Below, piece by piece: positions 1 to 7,830 of a stretch of 11,025 nucleotides of DNA (the stretch's first letter is position 1; the number at the start of each line of letters is the position of its first letter). Source of the stretch: JAQGHR01 sp031411935 (GTDB lineage: Bacteria > Planctomycetota > Planctomycetia > Isosphaerales > Isosphaeraceae); assembly GCA_031411935.1 (NCBI GenBank), contig JANOBY010000169.1:1-11025 (forward strand). Reading direction: 5' to 3'. A program made the position numbers and the translations under genes. The notes under the pieces are model-generated. The model had not been told where the DNA came from and ran no database searches. It was given only the letters and a program-made list of their open reading frames with translations.

Positions 1-1087
1 CGAAACGCCTGGCCACGCTGTTGCCCGCAAGGTCTTCAAGCGCCGGGTCCACTTCCAGCGTGTAGCCTCCGACGGCCCAGGGCTCGGCGGGCGAGAACGT
101 CCAGGCCGTGGACTCCGCAGCGACCGTGGCCGTCCCGGCGACAAGCTTTCCCGACGGGTCTCGCAGGACGAGTGCGCGGTCGAGCATGGCGCGGTCCAGG
201 GGATCGCCGAACGTGATCCTCAAGGGATCGCGAGTTGACGCCGACGGTGCCCCAACCTTCCAGCTCCGCGGATCGGGCTGGTCCAGATCTTCGGGGCCCG
301 CGCGAAAGGACTTCGCGAAGTCGGAGGGCATGGGCTGTCCCGCCGCGTCGGGCCATCGGGCGTCGATCTTGATGGTGTAGAGCTTTCCCCGTTCGAGGAT
401 CGGCCCTTCCTCCTCGCGAGGCCGCAAGCCTCTCTTGATCCGGCCCGGGTCGAAGAGCAGCATGATGCGGGTCCCGGTCGAGTCCCAGAGCTCCTCGCCG
501 ATCTCCAGGAAGGCTCCCTCCACGGTCCTCCCCGAGGCATCGACGAGGCGGACGCGATCGTAGACCTCGCCCCGACTCATGGGCGCGGAGAAGTGGATGT
601 AGACCTTGAGCAAGTTCTCGGGCAGCACGTCCCCGCCCGGCTCCATGCGGATGACCGAAGCAGGACGCGGTTTCGGGGGCTCGGGAACCTGAAAGTCGAT
701 GTGTTCGGTAGGGGCCTCGATCGCCGTGGGAAGGCGGGGCGGGTGGAACTCGGCCAGATGATCGATGCCGGGCTCGATCGGGAATCTGGGCGTAAATCGG
801 ACGGTATTGCCCTGAACGCGATAGGTGCCCGCAATGGGGAGCGGCTTGCCTCCCTTCGCCCGGGGCACGGTCACGCACAGCACCTCCGCCCAACGAGACT
901 CGGCCCACTCGGCCTCGGTAAGCTGTTTGAGGTTCTCGGGGTCGATTCCCGCGACGATCACAGCGCCCTTTTCGGTCGGTGTGGCCGCCCGGTACTCAAG
1001 CGTGTAGTCGCCCGACCGCGACGGGAGGCGGGCACCCATCGCGGTGAAGGCGGCCGTGATCAGGATCATCAACGGGCGGGCGATCAT
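1..1087 (-). CDS. Secreted protein with Ig-like (SbsA/Big_5-type) domains, 3' end outside window
   Basis: Open from an ATG at 1087 to the left edge: 362 codons are visible and no stop is reached. Residues 1-20 (MIARPLMILITAAFTAMGAR) look like a signal peptide, so the product is probably exported. Residues 145-260 resemble a bacterial SbsA/Big_5-type Ig-like domain, with the hallmark stretch LLKVYIHFSAPMSRGEVYDR around 159-178. Residues 276-362 form a second Ig-like repeat (RITFGDPLDRAML near 290, then YTLEVDPALEDLAGNSVARR). No catalytic motif is visible. The start overlaps the upstream gene's TGA in an ATGA junction and has no Shine-Dalgarno of its own, so translation is probably coupled to that gene. 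The role is unknown; a structural, binding or cell-surface role is inferred from the fold only. The Ig-like call is by eye, and the true C-terminus is not seen. Confidence 0.82.
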   Translation of the reverse strand, partial: MIARPLMILITAAFTAMGARLPSRSGDYTLEYRAATPTEKGAVIVAGIDPENLKQLTEAEWAESRWAEVLCVTVPRAKGGKPLPIAGTYRVQGNTVRFTPRFPIEPGIDHLAEFHPPRLPTAIEAPTEHIDFQVPEPPKPRPASVIRMEPGGDVLPENLLKVYIHFSAPMSRGEVYDRVRLVDASGRTVEGAFLEIGEELWDSTGTRIMLLFDPGRIKRGLRPREEEGPILERGKLYTIKIDARWPDAAGQPMPSDFAKSFRAGPEDLDQPDPRSWKVGAPSASTRDPLRITFGDPLDRAMLDRALVLRDPSGKLVAGTATVAAESTAWTFSPAEPWAVGGYTLEVDPALEDLAGNSVARRF

Positions 1088-2157
1088 GGCAGGTCGATCG
1101 TCTCGATGTTCATGGGACCGCCCGGGGTCTGGATCAGGACGAGGGCGTGGGTCTCGTCGAGCTTGTCGAGTTGCATCACGCCCTTGAGCGAGGCGATCGT
1201 CTCGTAGGCGAGCCCCTCCTTGTCCGCAACACGCTTGCTGATTCCGGCGGCGGTGTCGGCCCCTTCGGTCGGGATCTTCATCACGCCCCGGCTGCTGTTG
1301 GCGAGCAGGAGGAAGTCCTTGCCGCCCTTCGTGTATGTGATCATATCGAGGGGCTTGTTGCGGTTGCCCAGCTCGGCGATGGTGGTCCCCTTGAGGTGCG
1401 ACCCGCCCTTCATCTGCGAGACCGGGATCTTCACCAGCGGGGTGCAGGTGTAGGCGGCGAGCAGGTAGTTCTCGCCCTTGAGGGTGTAAGGGACGAAGGT
1501 GCGGACGGGCGACTTGGTCTCGTATCGGCCGTGGGCCCCGTGGTAGATCTCGACGCTCGTGCCCTGCGCCGAGTCGGTGAAGGGATAGGGGATGGCGAGC
1601 AAGCGAGACGAGAACTCCTCGTTGGAGAGCCCGGCCACGAAGACCCGTCCGTCGGCGAAGGCGATGTCGGTGATGACCTCGTTGCGAGCATTGCCCGCGG
1701 CCGGGGCGTTGGGCAGTTCGGACTTGGTGAAGGTCACGCCGTCGAGCGACACGACCTGGAGCTTGCCTTCCTCAATCACGCGGACGAGCGCCGGCGAGGC
1801 GTCTGGCCCCTTGCCGCGGGCGACCGAGAGATACACGCGGCCCGTCCCGGGCTCAACGGCAAGGTCGTTGATGGCGATCTTGTCGGGCGTGGTGCCGAGG
1901 ACCTCGGCCACCTTCTCGTTCACGGCCTCGACCTTGACCCCGGCCGGGGCGGCGTCGCTCCTCTTCTCGCCGAGGTCCACGGCGAAGACCGCAGCGCCCT
2001 TCGTGTCGGACAGGAGCAGCAGGCCGCCGGACCCGAAGGCGATCGGCCCGGCCGATTTCCAGTCGGGGGTGCCCTTCTCGGGCGGACCGGCCAGCGCCGG
2101 GGCAGAGGCCAGCACGGCGGCGACCAGGGCGGCCGGGACGACTCGAATCGCTCGCAT
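1084..2157 (-). CDS. Secreted protein of unknown function, possibly propeller-like, 357 aa
   Basis: The ATG at 2157 is chosen over a longer in-frame start at 2484. AGGAGA lies 7 nt upstream (2165-2170), and the protein then begins with a clear signal peptide: MRAIR, a hydrophobic Ala/Val/Leu core, and a likely cut after ALA (residues 21-23). The upstream extension reads as low-quality, Arg-rich sequence. The mature part has repeated short units of the type 'INDLAVEPGTGRVYLSV' and 'ITDIAFADGRVFVAGLS', followed by YTCTPLVKIPV and ELGNRNKPLDMITYTKGG. Alternating small beta-strands of this kind suggest a beta-propeller, but no named family was recognised. There is no CxxCH haem site and no obvious catalytic residue. 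It is the first gene of a two-gene unit with the Ig-like protein through ATGA at 1084-1087; both are exported, so they may act together. A possible promoter lies about 70 bp upstream. Confidence 0.85.
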   Translation of the reverse strand: MRAIRVVPAALVAAVLASAPALAGPPEKGTPDWKSAGPIAFGSGGLLLLSDTKGAAVFAVDLGEKRSDAAPAGVKVEAVNEKVAEVLGTTPDKIAINDLAVEPGTGRVYLSVARGKGPDASPALVRVIEEGKLQVVSLDGVTFTKSELPNAPAAGNARNEVITDIAFADGRVFVAGLSNEEFSSRLLAIPYPFTDSAQGTSVEIYHGAHGRYETKSPVRTFVPYTLKGENYLLAAYTCTPLVKIPVSQMKGGSHLKGTTIAELGNRNKPLDMITYTKGGKDFLLLANSSRGVMKIPTEGADTAAGISKRVADKEGLAYETIASLKGVMQLDKLDETHALVLIQTPGGPMNIETIDLP

Positions 2158-2226
2158 GAGGGAGTCTCCTGTTGATGAGATCAGGGTGACGAGGGGCGGG
2201 AGTTCCGACCCAGGGAACTCGGCGTC

Positions 2227-2254
2227 ATTATCGCCTGCGCCGGCCCGCCCGCAA
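2227..2254 (-). promoter_or_regulatory. Candidate sigma70-like promoter for the secreted-protein pair
   Basis: On the minus strand, TTGCGG (2249-2254) and GATAAT (2227-2232) are separated by 16 bp, about 70 bp before the ATG at 2157. The -10 matches the consensus at five of six positions; the -35 matches only at TTG. It lies in the 170-bp gap behind the dehydrogenase gene, in otherwise very GC-rich DNA. No terminator hairpin with a T-run was seen in this gap, so read-through from the dehydrogenase remains possible. Confidence 0.3.
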
Positions 2255-2327
2255 GCAGATTCCGCCGGGTCGGGACGGATGGCCTGCCTCTTCCGGGTTG
2301 ATAGACGGTGGGCGGGACGCCTTCCGA

Positions 2328-3134
2328 TCACCAATGCATCACATAGCCACCATCGACGTTGATCGTCTGCCCGGTCACGTTCTGAGAGCGGCGAGAGGCG
2401 AGGAACACGGCCATGGCGGCGACATCCTCGGCCGTCTGCCAGCGGCCCAACGGGATCAGGGTCTTCACCTTGTCGCCGGCCCATTGGTTATAGTCCGGAA
2501 CCTCGGCGGAGTTCTGGCGCGAGGCCCATCCTTCGTACACCGAGCGGTTCAGGGCGGTCTTGATCATGCCGGGGCAGATCGTGTTCACACGCACCCCATG
2601 GGGCGCGAGGTCCTTCGCCGCACACTGGGCGAAATTGATGAGTCCAGCCTTGGAGGCGCTGTAGGGCGGGTCGGTCTGCGAGCCGATCTGGCCGGCGACC
2701 GAGGCCAGGAACACGAACGACCCCGATCGGGATTTCGCCATGGATGGGGCAAACGCGTGGGCCACATTCACCGCCCCCAAAAGGTTCACCCGGAGGACTC
2801 GGTCCCAGTCTTCGGGCTCAAGCCCCCAGAACGGGAAGCCGAACTTCCCCGATCCTACGCCGGCAGCAAACACCACATGGTCGTGGCGGCCGAAGGTGCG
2901 GAGGACCTCACCGTGGACCTCTCGAATGGCCGCGTAGCTGGTCACATCGGCGACCAGGCCCCGGGCCTTCCCCTCGGCCGTCTGGAGTTCCACGGCGATC
3001 GCGGGGGTCCCGGGGTCCCGATCGACCAGCACCACGCGAGCCCCCTCGGCGAGGAACGCCTCCGCAATTGCACGACCGATCCCGTGAGCCCCGCCCACCA
3101 CGACCGCCACGTCCTCGGCGAATTCCAGGTCCAT
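2328..3134 (-). CDS. Classical short-chain dehydrogenase/reductase (SDR), 268 aa
   Basis: An NAD(P)-dependent oxidoreductase of the classical SDR family, predicted to be cytosolic. The Rossmann glycine motif is GGAHGIG at residues 14-20 (the usual first Thr is Gly). Asp38 at the end of the second strand (VVLVDRD) favours NAD over NADP. AAG follows at 90-92, Asn117 in VNLLG, catalytic Ser145 (FLASVAG), Tyr158 and Lys162 in YSASK, PG at 188-189, and the family C-terminal pattern INVDGGYVMHW. All four catalytic positions are present and the length is usual. The ATG at 3134 is chosen because the family begins just before this beta-strand; GGAG (3144-3147) lies 9 nt upstream. An in-frame ATG at 3233 would add 33 residues with no family similarity. 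The substrate cannot be read. It diverges from the hydrolase at 3308 across 173 bp in which no convincing promoter was seen. Confidence 0.93.
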   Translation of the reverse strand: MDLEFAEDVAVVVGGAHGIGRAIAEAFLAEGARVVLVDRDPGTPAIAVELQTAEGKARGLVADVTSYAAIREVHGEVLRTFGRHDHVVFAAGVGSGKFGFPFWGLEPEDWDRVLRVNLLGAVNVAHAFAPSMAKSRSGSFVFLASVAGQIGSQTDPPYSASKAGLINFAQCAAKDLAPHGVRVNTICPGMIKTALNRSVYEGWASRQNSAEVPDYNQWAGDKVKTLIPLGRWQTAEDVAAMAVFLASRRSQNVTGQTINVDGGYVMHW

Positions 3135-3234
3135 CGACGAAGGCTCCGAGAGTTGGACTTCCCTTGAGAGCAAGCCAGATGCATGGTCTGACGTTACTGC
3201 CGCTCGCATTCTCAGGCAAGCCACGAACTCCATC

Positions 3235-3240
3235 GGGAGG
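3235..3240 (+). promoter_or_regulatory. Strong Shine-Dalgarno for an alternative hydrolase start
   Basis: GGGAGG lies 7 nt before the in-frame ATG at 3248, which is 20 codons upstream of the chosen hydrolase start. That longer form (MLGTMATMTDHRTAESRGPP...) would place an arginine-containing n-region ahead of the hydrophobic segment. The chosen ATG at 3308 has only GAGG (3297-3300), also 7 nt away. The sequence does not settle which is used; both may be. Confidence 0.45.
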
Positions 3241-3307
3241 GTTGTTCATGTTGGGGACGATGGCCACAATGACAGACCATCGCACCGCCGAATCCCGAGG
3301 CCCACCC

Positions 3308-4744
3308 ATGAACGTCCTTCCGCTCATTCTGGCCGTGGCCTCGCTCGCCGGTATGACTTGCGAGGACCGACCGATTGCCCTGCATCCGGAGAATCCTCGC
3401 TACTTTGTCTTTCGCGGCGAGCCGACGTTCCTGCTCACCTCGGGCGAACACTACGGGGCCGTGGTCAACCGCGACTTCAACTTCACGCCCTACCTCGACG
3501 AACTCAAGGCGCGAGGCTTCAATCTCACCCGCGTGTTCTCGGGCACATACCGGGAGGTCCCCGGTTCGTTCAACATCAAGCACAACAATCTCGCCCCTGC
3601 CCGAGGGCGTCTACTCTCACCGTGGGTCCAGGTGCAGAAGAGCGGCGAGGTCGAACGCTTCGACCTGGAGCGGTTCGACGACGAGTATTTCGGCCGCCTC
3701 AGAGGTTTCGTCGCCGAGGCCGCCATTCGCGGGATCGTCGTCGAGTATGTCCTCTTCTGCCCGCTTTACGACCAGGCACTCTGGGCCGCGAGCCCGATGA
3801 ACTCCGCGAACAATGTGAACGAGGTCGGGGACTGCCCGAGCACCGAGGTCCTCACGCTCAAGCACCCCCGGCTCGTCGATCTCCAGCTGAGCTTCGTCCG
3901 CAAGGCCGTGAACGAGCTGAATGGCTTCGATAACGTCTACTTCGAAATCTGCAACGAGCCCTACTTCGGCGGTGTGACCCTTGACTGGCAAGCGAAGGTT
4001 GCAGACACGATCGTCGAGACAGAGAAAGCCTTACCACGAAAGCACATGATCGCGCAGAACATCGCCAACGAGAAGGCCCGCGTCGATCAACCCCATCCGG
4101 CGGTCTCGCTCTTCAACTTCCACTACGCGAGCCCGCCCGACGTGATCGCCATGAACGCGGACCTGAGGGGTGCGATCGGCGACGACGAAACCGGGTTCAA
4201 GGGGACGGGCGATCGTCATTACCGGCGCGAGGCCTGGGAATTCCTGCTCGCCGGAGGCAGCCTCTACAATAACCTCGACTACTCCTTCACCACCGATCAT
4301 CCCGACGGCAGCGCCGAGATCGAGGACCCCACGCCAGGAGGCGGAGGCCCCGCGCTTCGCGCCCAGCTTGCGGTCCTGAAGTCGTTCCTGTCGAGCGTGG
4401 ATTTCGTCCACATGAAGCCATCGCCGGAGTTGATCCAGGGGAGCGAGCTTGCCGAAGGAGCCCGAGCCTACGCCCTGGGTAAGCCCGGCCAGTATGTCGC
4501 CTACATCGGAGCCGGCCCGCGGGCGACGCTCGCTCTTACCTTGCCTGAGAGCACTTACTCGTATCAATGGGTCGACGTGAAGTCCGGCAAGCCCGTGAAG
4601 TCGGGGACGTTCAAGGCTGCGGGCCGGTTGAGCCTGGAATCGCCCAATTTTACCGAGGACATTGCCATCAAGATCGCCCTCCAGCCCTGTGCCCTCAAGC
4701 GTCCGGCACGCGGATCGGCATGGTGCGGGCTCGACGCCCCGTAG
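3308..4744 (+). CDS. Exported clan GH-A-like glycoside hydrolase (uncharacterised family), 478 aa
   Basis: Probably a TIM-barrel carbohydrate-active enzyme. Residues 1-15 (MNVLPLILAVASLAG) form a short hydrophobic leader followed by TCEDRP. A lipobox is not convincing because the -1 residue is Thr, so a cleaved signal peptide is more likely. The N-terminal strand (HPENPRYFVFRGEPTFLLTS, 26-45) is the common opening of this cellulase-like family. FEICNEP (212-218) is the clan GH-A signature, with Glu217 the candidate acid/base. Glu294 in GDDETG is the candidate nucleophile, after FNFHY (269-273). A small beta-rich C-terminal region follows from about residue 390. The substrate is unknown. The start is uncertain: 3248 is also good, and the longer open frame from 2744 reads antisense to the dehydrogenase and is not protein-like. 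The last 50 bp overlap the oppositely oriented molybdenum-subunit gene, so the final residues (about 463-478) may be unconserved. Confidence 0.87.
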   Translation: MNVLPLILAVASLAGMTCEDRPIALHPENPRYFVFRGEPTFLLTSGEHYGAVVNRDFNFTPYLDELKARGFNLTRVFSGTYREVPGSFNIKHNNLAPARGRLLSPWVQVQKSGEVERFDLERFDDEYFGRLRGFVAEAAIRGIVVEYVLFCPLYDQALWAASPMNSANNVNEVGDCPSTEVLTLKHPRLVDLQLSFVRKAVNELNGFDNVYFEICNEPYFGGVTLDWQAKVADTIVETEKALPRKHMIAQNIANEKARVDQPHPAVSLFNFHYASPPDVIAMNADLRGAIGDDETGFKGTGDRHYRREAWEFLLAGGSLYNNLDYSFTTDHPDGSAEIEDPTPGGGGPALRAQLAVLKSFLSSVDFVHMKPSPELIQGSELAEGARAYALGKPGQYVAYIGAGPRATLALTLPESTYSYQWVDVKSGKPVKSGTFKAAGRLSLESPNFTEDIAIKIALQPCALKRPARGSAWCGLDAP

Positions 4745-6857
4745 CCGCGTGGACGGCGTTGGCGATGGCCGGGGCCACAGCGATTAGCGGCGTCTCGCCC
4801 GCGCCGGCCGAGGGCAGGTCGGGTCGGTCGATCAGGTGGATGTCGAGCCTGGGCACATCGGCGAACCGAGGGACGCGATAACGGGCGAACGAGGCGTTGA
4901 GCATCTTGCCACCCTTAAACACCATCTCCTCGCGAAGAGCCGGGCCGAGTCCCATGATGATGGCCCCCTTCACCTGGTTGAGCAGGTTCGCGGGGTTGAG
5001 GATCTTGCCACACTCGTACGCCTGGCAGACGTGCTCCACCGTGATCTTGCTCGACTGCGGATCCACGGCCACCTCAACACATGCGGCCACGAAGGAACCC
5101 TTGTCGATCCCGCAGGCAAGTCCTACACCCCGGCCTGGCTCCTTTCGCTTCGATCGCGAAGACCAGTCGAATTGTCGCGTCGCCTTGACCAGGACGTCGC
5201 GCAGGCGTCCGGCCTCCAGGTGGAGGAGTCGGAACTCCAGGGGGTCACAACCGGCCGCCTCCGCGAGCTCATCCATGAAGCACTCACGCCCGAAAGTGTT
5301 GGCCGTGGTGGCCAGGGCCCGGTACGACCCGTGCCGCAGGGGAGGCTCGGAGGCAACGAACTGAGCCCGCGCCTTGCTGGCCCGGTACGGGGTCTGTATC
5401 TCATTCGCCCCCGAATTGATGTTCACGAAGTACCAAGAACTGAGTTTTCCCTCCACGTCAAGGCTGGCCTCCACGTCGATGACGGCTGCGGGGCGGAACT
5501 GTGCCCAGGCGAACTCCTCGGCACGAGTCCACACGAGCCTCACGGGCTTGCCGGAGGCCCTGGCGAGCCGGGCGGCCTCGACCGCGCATTCCCCCGAATG
5601 CTTCCCGCCGAACCCGCCGCCAAAGTCGGGGATGATCACGCGGGCATGGTCCTCGGCCAATCCAAACGCGCGTGCAACTTCGCCTCGCACGGCGAACGGG
5701 TTTTGCGTGGCCGTCCAGACGGTCAACTTTCCATCTTGCCACTCCGCCACCGCGGCTCGCGGCTCCATGGGGGCGTGCTGGACATAGGCCACCTGGTAGG
5801 TCTGTCGCAAGGACTTCGCCGCCGATCGCACATCCTCGGCGAGAGGGTTTACGGGCACGCCACCTCGCGCGTGGCTCCGAAGGTAATCGCCCAGGTCCTC
5901 GCTCGACGGATGGTCCACTTTTTCCCAGAGCGCATTCTCCGCGATCCTCGCCAAGGCCTTCTCGGCAAGGGATCGCGAAGGGGCAGTCACGCCCACGAAA
6001 TCGCCGTCACGGACAACGCCTACACCTTCGATCGCCCTGGCCGGTTCGAGGTCCACCTCCAGGAGCTTCGCGTTGTACGATGGCCGCCTCAGGACCTTCC
6101 CATGAAGCAGACCCGGGCGAGTCACGTCGGATGGATAGGCGTGAACTCCCGTTACGATGTCGCGTCCGTTCGGGCGGGGTGCCGAGGTACCCAGGGTCTT
6201 CCACGATGCGACGGTCGTAAGCTCGGCGTCGGGTGAGGGAGAGGCGATGGCGCGCGAGGCCCTCTCGTCGGACGCCAGCTCGGCGTACGAGAGTGTCCGA
6301 TTCGATGCTTCGTGGCACGCCACCCCATCGCGAACGACGAGGCTCGACGGATCGACCTCCCAGCGAGTGGCCGCGGTGTTCTTCAGCAATTCGCGGGCAG
6401 CCGCACACCCCTTCCGGATCGCGGGGACCGTCGAAGGGGTGGATCGGCTGCCGAAAGTCCCCCCGTCGTCGGGCACAAGCGACGTGTCGGCCATGACCAT
6501 CCGGATCGTGGCGATCGGAACCCGCAGTTCCTCGGCGGCGGCCTGGGACAGCTCGGCGCGAGCCCCCTGGCCACATTCCACCTTGCCCGTCATGACCGTG
6601 ATCGTGCCGTCCTGGCCAAGATGAAGCCTCGCACCGATCGTCGTTGCGCCACGGCCGCCCCCTCCGCCCCCGAGACGTCCCCCTCTCGGCTCTTGCGAGA
6701 GGGCCTGGCCTGTCGATACGGCGATGAGGAGCCCAGCCCCGAGGATCTGCAGGAATTCGCGGCGTGTCGGGTCGGGAACCTCTCCTGTAAAGTGATATTC
6801 CACGACATCAAACCGCTCGTCGTAAGTGCCGTTCGGATCGAGATGGGGGGGCGTCAT
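4695..6857 (-). CDS. Molybdopterin-binding subunit, xanthine dehydrogenase/aldehyde oxidase superfamily, Tat-exported, 720 aa
   Basis: Large catalytic subunit of a molybdenum hydroxylase, which inserts a water-derived oxygen into an aldehyde or N-heterocycle. TRREFLQILGAGLLIAVS (31-48) is a twin-arginine signal (Arg32, Arg33) after an unusually long 30-residue leader; it is as expected for isoquinoline oxidoreductase beta-type subunits that act in the periplasm. A Gly-rich linker (61-70) follows, then TGKVECGQGAR (90-100) and GTFGSRST (133-140). The molybdopterin motif DFGGGFGGK and the C-terminal GAGE with the expected catalytic Glu688 are present. PPLRHGSYRA is closer to the CoxL/XdhA type than to classical IorB, so a specific name is not given. 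The ATG at 6857 is set by GGAGGTG (6863-6869) and by its ATGA overlap with the iron-sulfur gene. No FAD subunit, cytochrome or maturation gene adjoins it. Confidence 0.93.
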   Translation of the reverse strand: MTPPHLDPNGTYDERFDVVEYHFTGEVPDPTRREFLQILGAGLLIAVSTGQALSQEPRGGRLGGGGGGRGATTIGARLHLGQDGTITVMTGKVECGQGARAELSQAAAEELRVPIATIRMVMADTSLVPDDGGTFGSRSTPSTVPAIRKGCAAARELLKNTAATRWEVDPSSLVVRDGVACHEASNRTLSYAELASDERASRAIASPSPDAELTTVASWKTLGTSAPRPNGRDIVTGVHAYPSDVTRPGLLHGKVLRRPSYNAKLLEVDLEPARAIEGVGVVRDGDFVGVTAPSRSLAEKALARIAENALWEKVDHPSSEDLGDYLRSHARGGVPVNPLAEDVRSAAKSLRQTYQVAYVQHAPMEPRAAVAEWQDGKLTVWTATQNPFAVRGEVARAFGLAEDHARVIIPDFGGGFGGKHSGECAVEAARLARASGKPVRLVWTRAEEFAWAQFRPAAVIDVEASLDVEGKLSSWYFVNINSGANEIQTPYRASKARAQFVASEPPLRHGSYRALATTANTFGRECFMDELAEAAGCDPLEFRLLHLEAGRLRDVLVKATRQFDWSSRSKRKEPGRGVGLACGIDKGSFVAACVEVAVDPQSSKITVEHVCQAYECGKILNPANLLNQVKGAIIMGLGPALREEMVFKGGKMLNASFARYRVPRFADVPRLDIHLIDRPDLPSAGAGETPLIAVAPAIANAVHAATGRRARTMPIRVPDA

Positions 6858-7348
6858 GACTTCACCTCCGCCTCTCGTCCACAGGCCCGACGGACAGCCT
6901 CGAGGATATTCGGATAGGTGCAACATCGGCAGAGGTTGCGATTCATCGCCTCGACGATCTCGGCGTCACTGGGCTTCGGATTCTGCTCCAGCAGGGCCAC
7001 GGCCGCGACGATCATCCCTGGAGTACAAAAGCCACATTGATAGGCACCCTCGTCGAGGAAGGCCTGCTGAACCGGGTGGAGCTTGTCGGGTTTTGCGGTG
7101 CCCTCGATCGTGACGATGGTCTTGCCCTCGGCCTTCGACACTGCTGTCCGACACGAGAACACACGCTTGCCCTCGATCAACACCGAACAAGCTCCGCACT
7201 GGGCCTCACCGCAACCGTACTTGGTGCCGGTCAGCTGGAGATCCTCGCGCAGAACGTCGAGCAGGGAACGGGTCGGGTCAGTCGTCACCTCCCGCCTCTG
7301 CCCGTTCACGTTCAGGGTCAACGATACGGCGTCGCTCGTCCCCATCAT
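6854..7348 (-). CDS. [2Fe-2S] iron-sulfur subunit of the molybdenum hydroxylase, 164 aa
   Basis: Electron-transfer subunit of the IorA/CoxS/XdhC type that pairs with the downstream molybdopterin subunit. The N-terminal ferredoxin-like domain has Cys46, Cys51, Cys54 and Cys66 (YGCGEAQCGAC...FSC). The C-terminal four-helix domain has Cys105, Cys108, Cys140 and Cys142 (QCGFC...LCRC). All eight ligands of the two clusters are present and the length is usual. The family's CRCGTYP is CRCCTYP here, giving an extra Cys143. There is no signal peptide of its own; by analogy with related enzymes it would be carried out folded with the Tat-bearing partner. The start at 7348 has AGGAGG (7355-7360) 6 nt upstream; a second ATG directly follows, and an upstream ATG at 7387 lacks family similarity. 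It is the first gene of the operon, and its TGA overlaps the next ATG. Confidence 0.95.
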   Translation of the reverse strand: MMGTSDAVSLTLNVNGQRREVTTDPTRSLLDVLREDLQLTGTKYGCGEAQCGACSVLIEGKRVFSCRTAVSKAEGKTIVTIEGTAKPDKLHPVQQAFLDEGAYQCGFCTPGMIVAAVALLEQNPKPSDAEIVEAMNRNLCRCCTYPNILEAVRRACGREAEVKS

Positions 7349-7667
7349 GGGCTTCCTCCTCGCCCCAGCAGCGATCTTGGTCCACACAATCGAAGTATGA
7401 CCGACCGCTGGTCCGATCGCCAGGTCCCGAATCGATGACCGGGAGAGCCATCCCGATGCAATCCGCCTGGCGTAGAGCCACCAGGCCTCAGCAAAATTGG
7501 AAACACAACCCTGTCAATTAGCAAAGTATCAGAACGTGTCACGCCTCTCCTTGCGATCGCGAAATGGAATCGTCCACCCGGTCGCGTTGTATCCGGGCCG
7601 GAACCCTCTCGAACTGCTCGCGTCGTGATGGAGCCTGTCAGCCTGTCAGTGTCACGGTTCATCTCTT

Positions 7668-7719
7668 AGAGCCGGGTCGCCCCGGGGGATTACTCCCCCA
7701 GGGCCCCCACAGATCCGGA
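7668..7719 (+). repeat. 52-bp inverted repeat, left copy
   Basis: Matches the reverse complement of 10141-10192 at 51 of 52 positions; the one difference is C7683 against A10177. It contains a hairpin at 7680-7703: a 9-bp G/C arm around the 6-base loop ATTACT, with one mismatch (C7683 opposite A7700). It lies about 370 bp before the recombinase gene. It could be the end of a mobile element, a scattered palindromic repeat, or a recombination site. Confidence 0.9.
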
Positions 7720-7805
7720 AGTGTCAAACAAACTGCACACCTAGTCACACCTCCCCATCGGGCCTCCGAGTCGCCTATCATCGGGCTACCGGCGCTGCTC
7801 CAGTT

Positions 7806-7830
7806 GGTCGACTGGTTGAATACGCGCCGG
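7806..7830 (+). repeat. Short direct repeat near the recombinase unit, left copy
   Basis: GGTCGA (7806-7811), then 9 bases, then TACGCGCCGG (7821-7830). The same two blocks, in the same orientation and 10 bases apart, occur at 10039-10064 beyond the recombinase gene. The left copy sits 13 bp before the small ORF, so the pair brackets exactly the small ORF plus recombinase. It is an attachment-site candidate, but the identity is short and chance in GC-rich DNA is possible. Confidence 0.35.

Noticed and set aside
36..908. 290-codon minus-strand open frame at the left end
   Set aside because: It is out of frame with the signal-peptide, Ig-like gene that is open over the whole of 1-1087; the translation is Arg/Gly-rich.
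1147..2175. Long plus-strand open frame antisense to the secreted protein
   Set aside because: It is a shadow of high-GC codon use opposite a gene with a signal peptide and ribosome site; the translation is His/Gly/Arg-rich with no domain.
2744..3307. N-terminal extension of the hydrolase back to 2744
   Set aside because: Most of it is antisense to the dehydrogenase and reads as Pro/Arg-rich sequence; the family opening starts after 3308.
4836..6236. 466-codon plus-strand open frame
   Set aside because: It lies wholly antisense to the molybdopterin subunit, whose motifs run through the same bases; no family pattern was seen.
7512..7517. TTGACA on the minus strand as hydroxylase promoter
   Set aside because: The -35 is perfect but no acceptable -10 lies 15-19 bases downstream, so it is not listed as a promoter.
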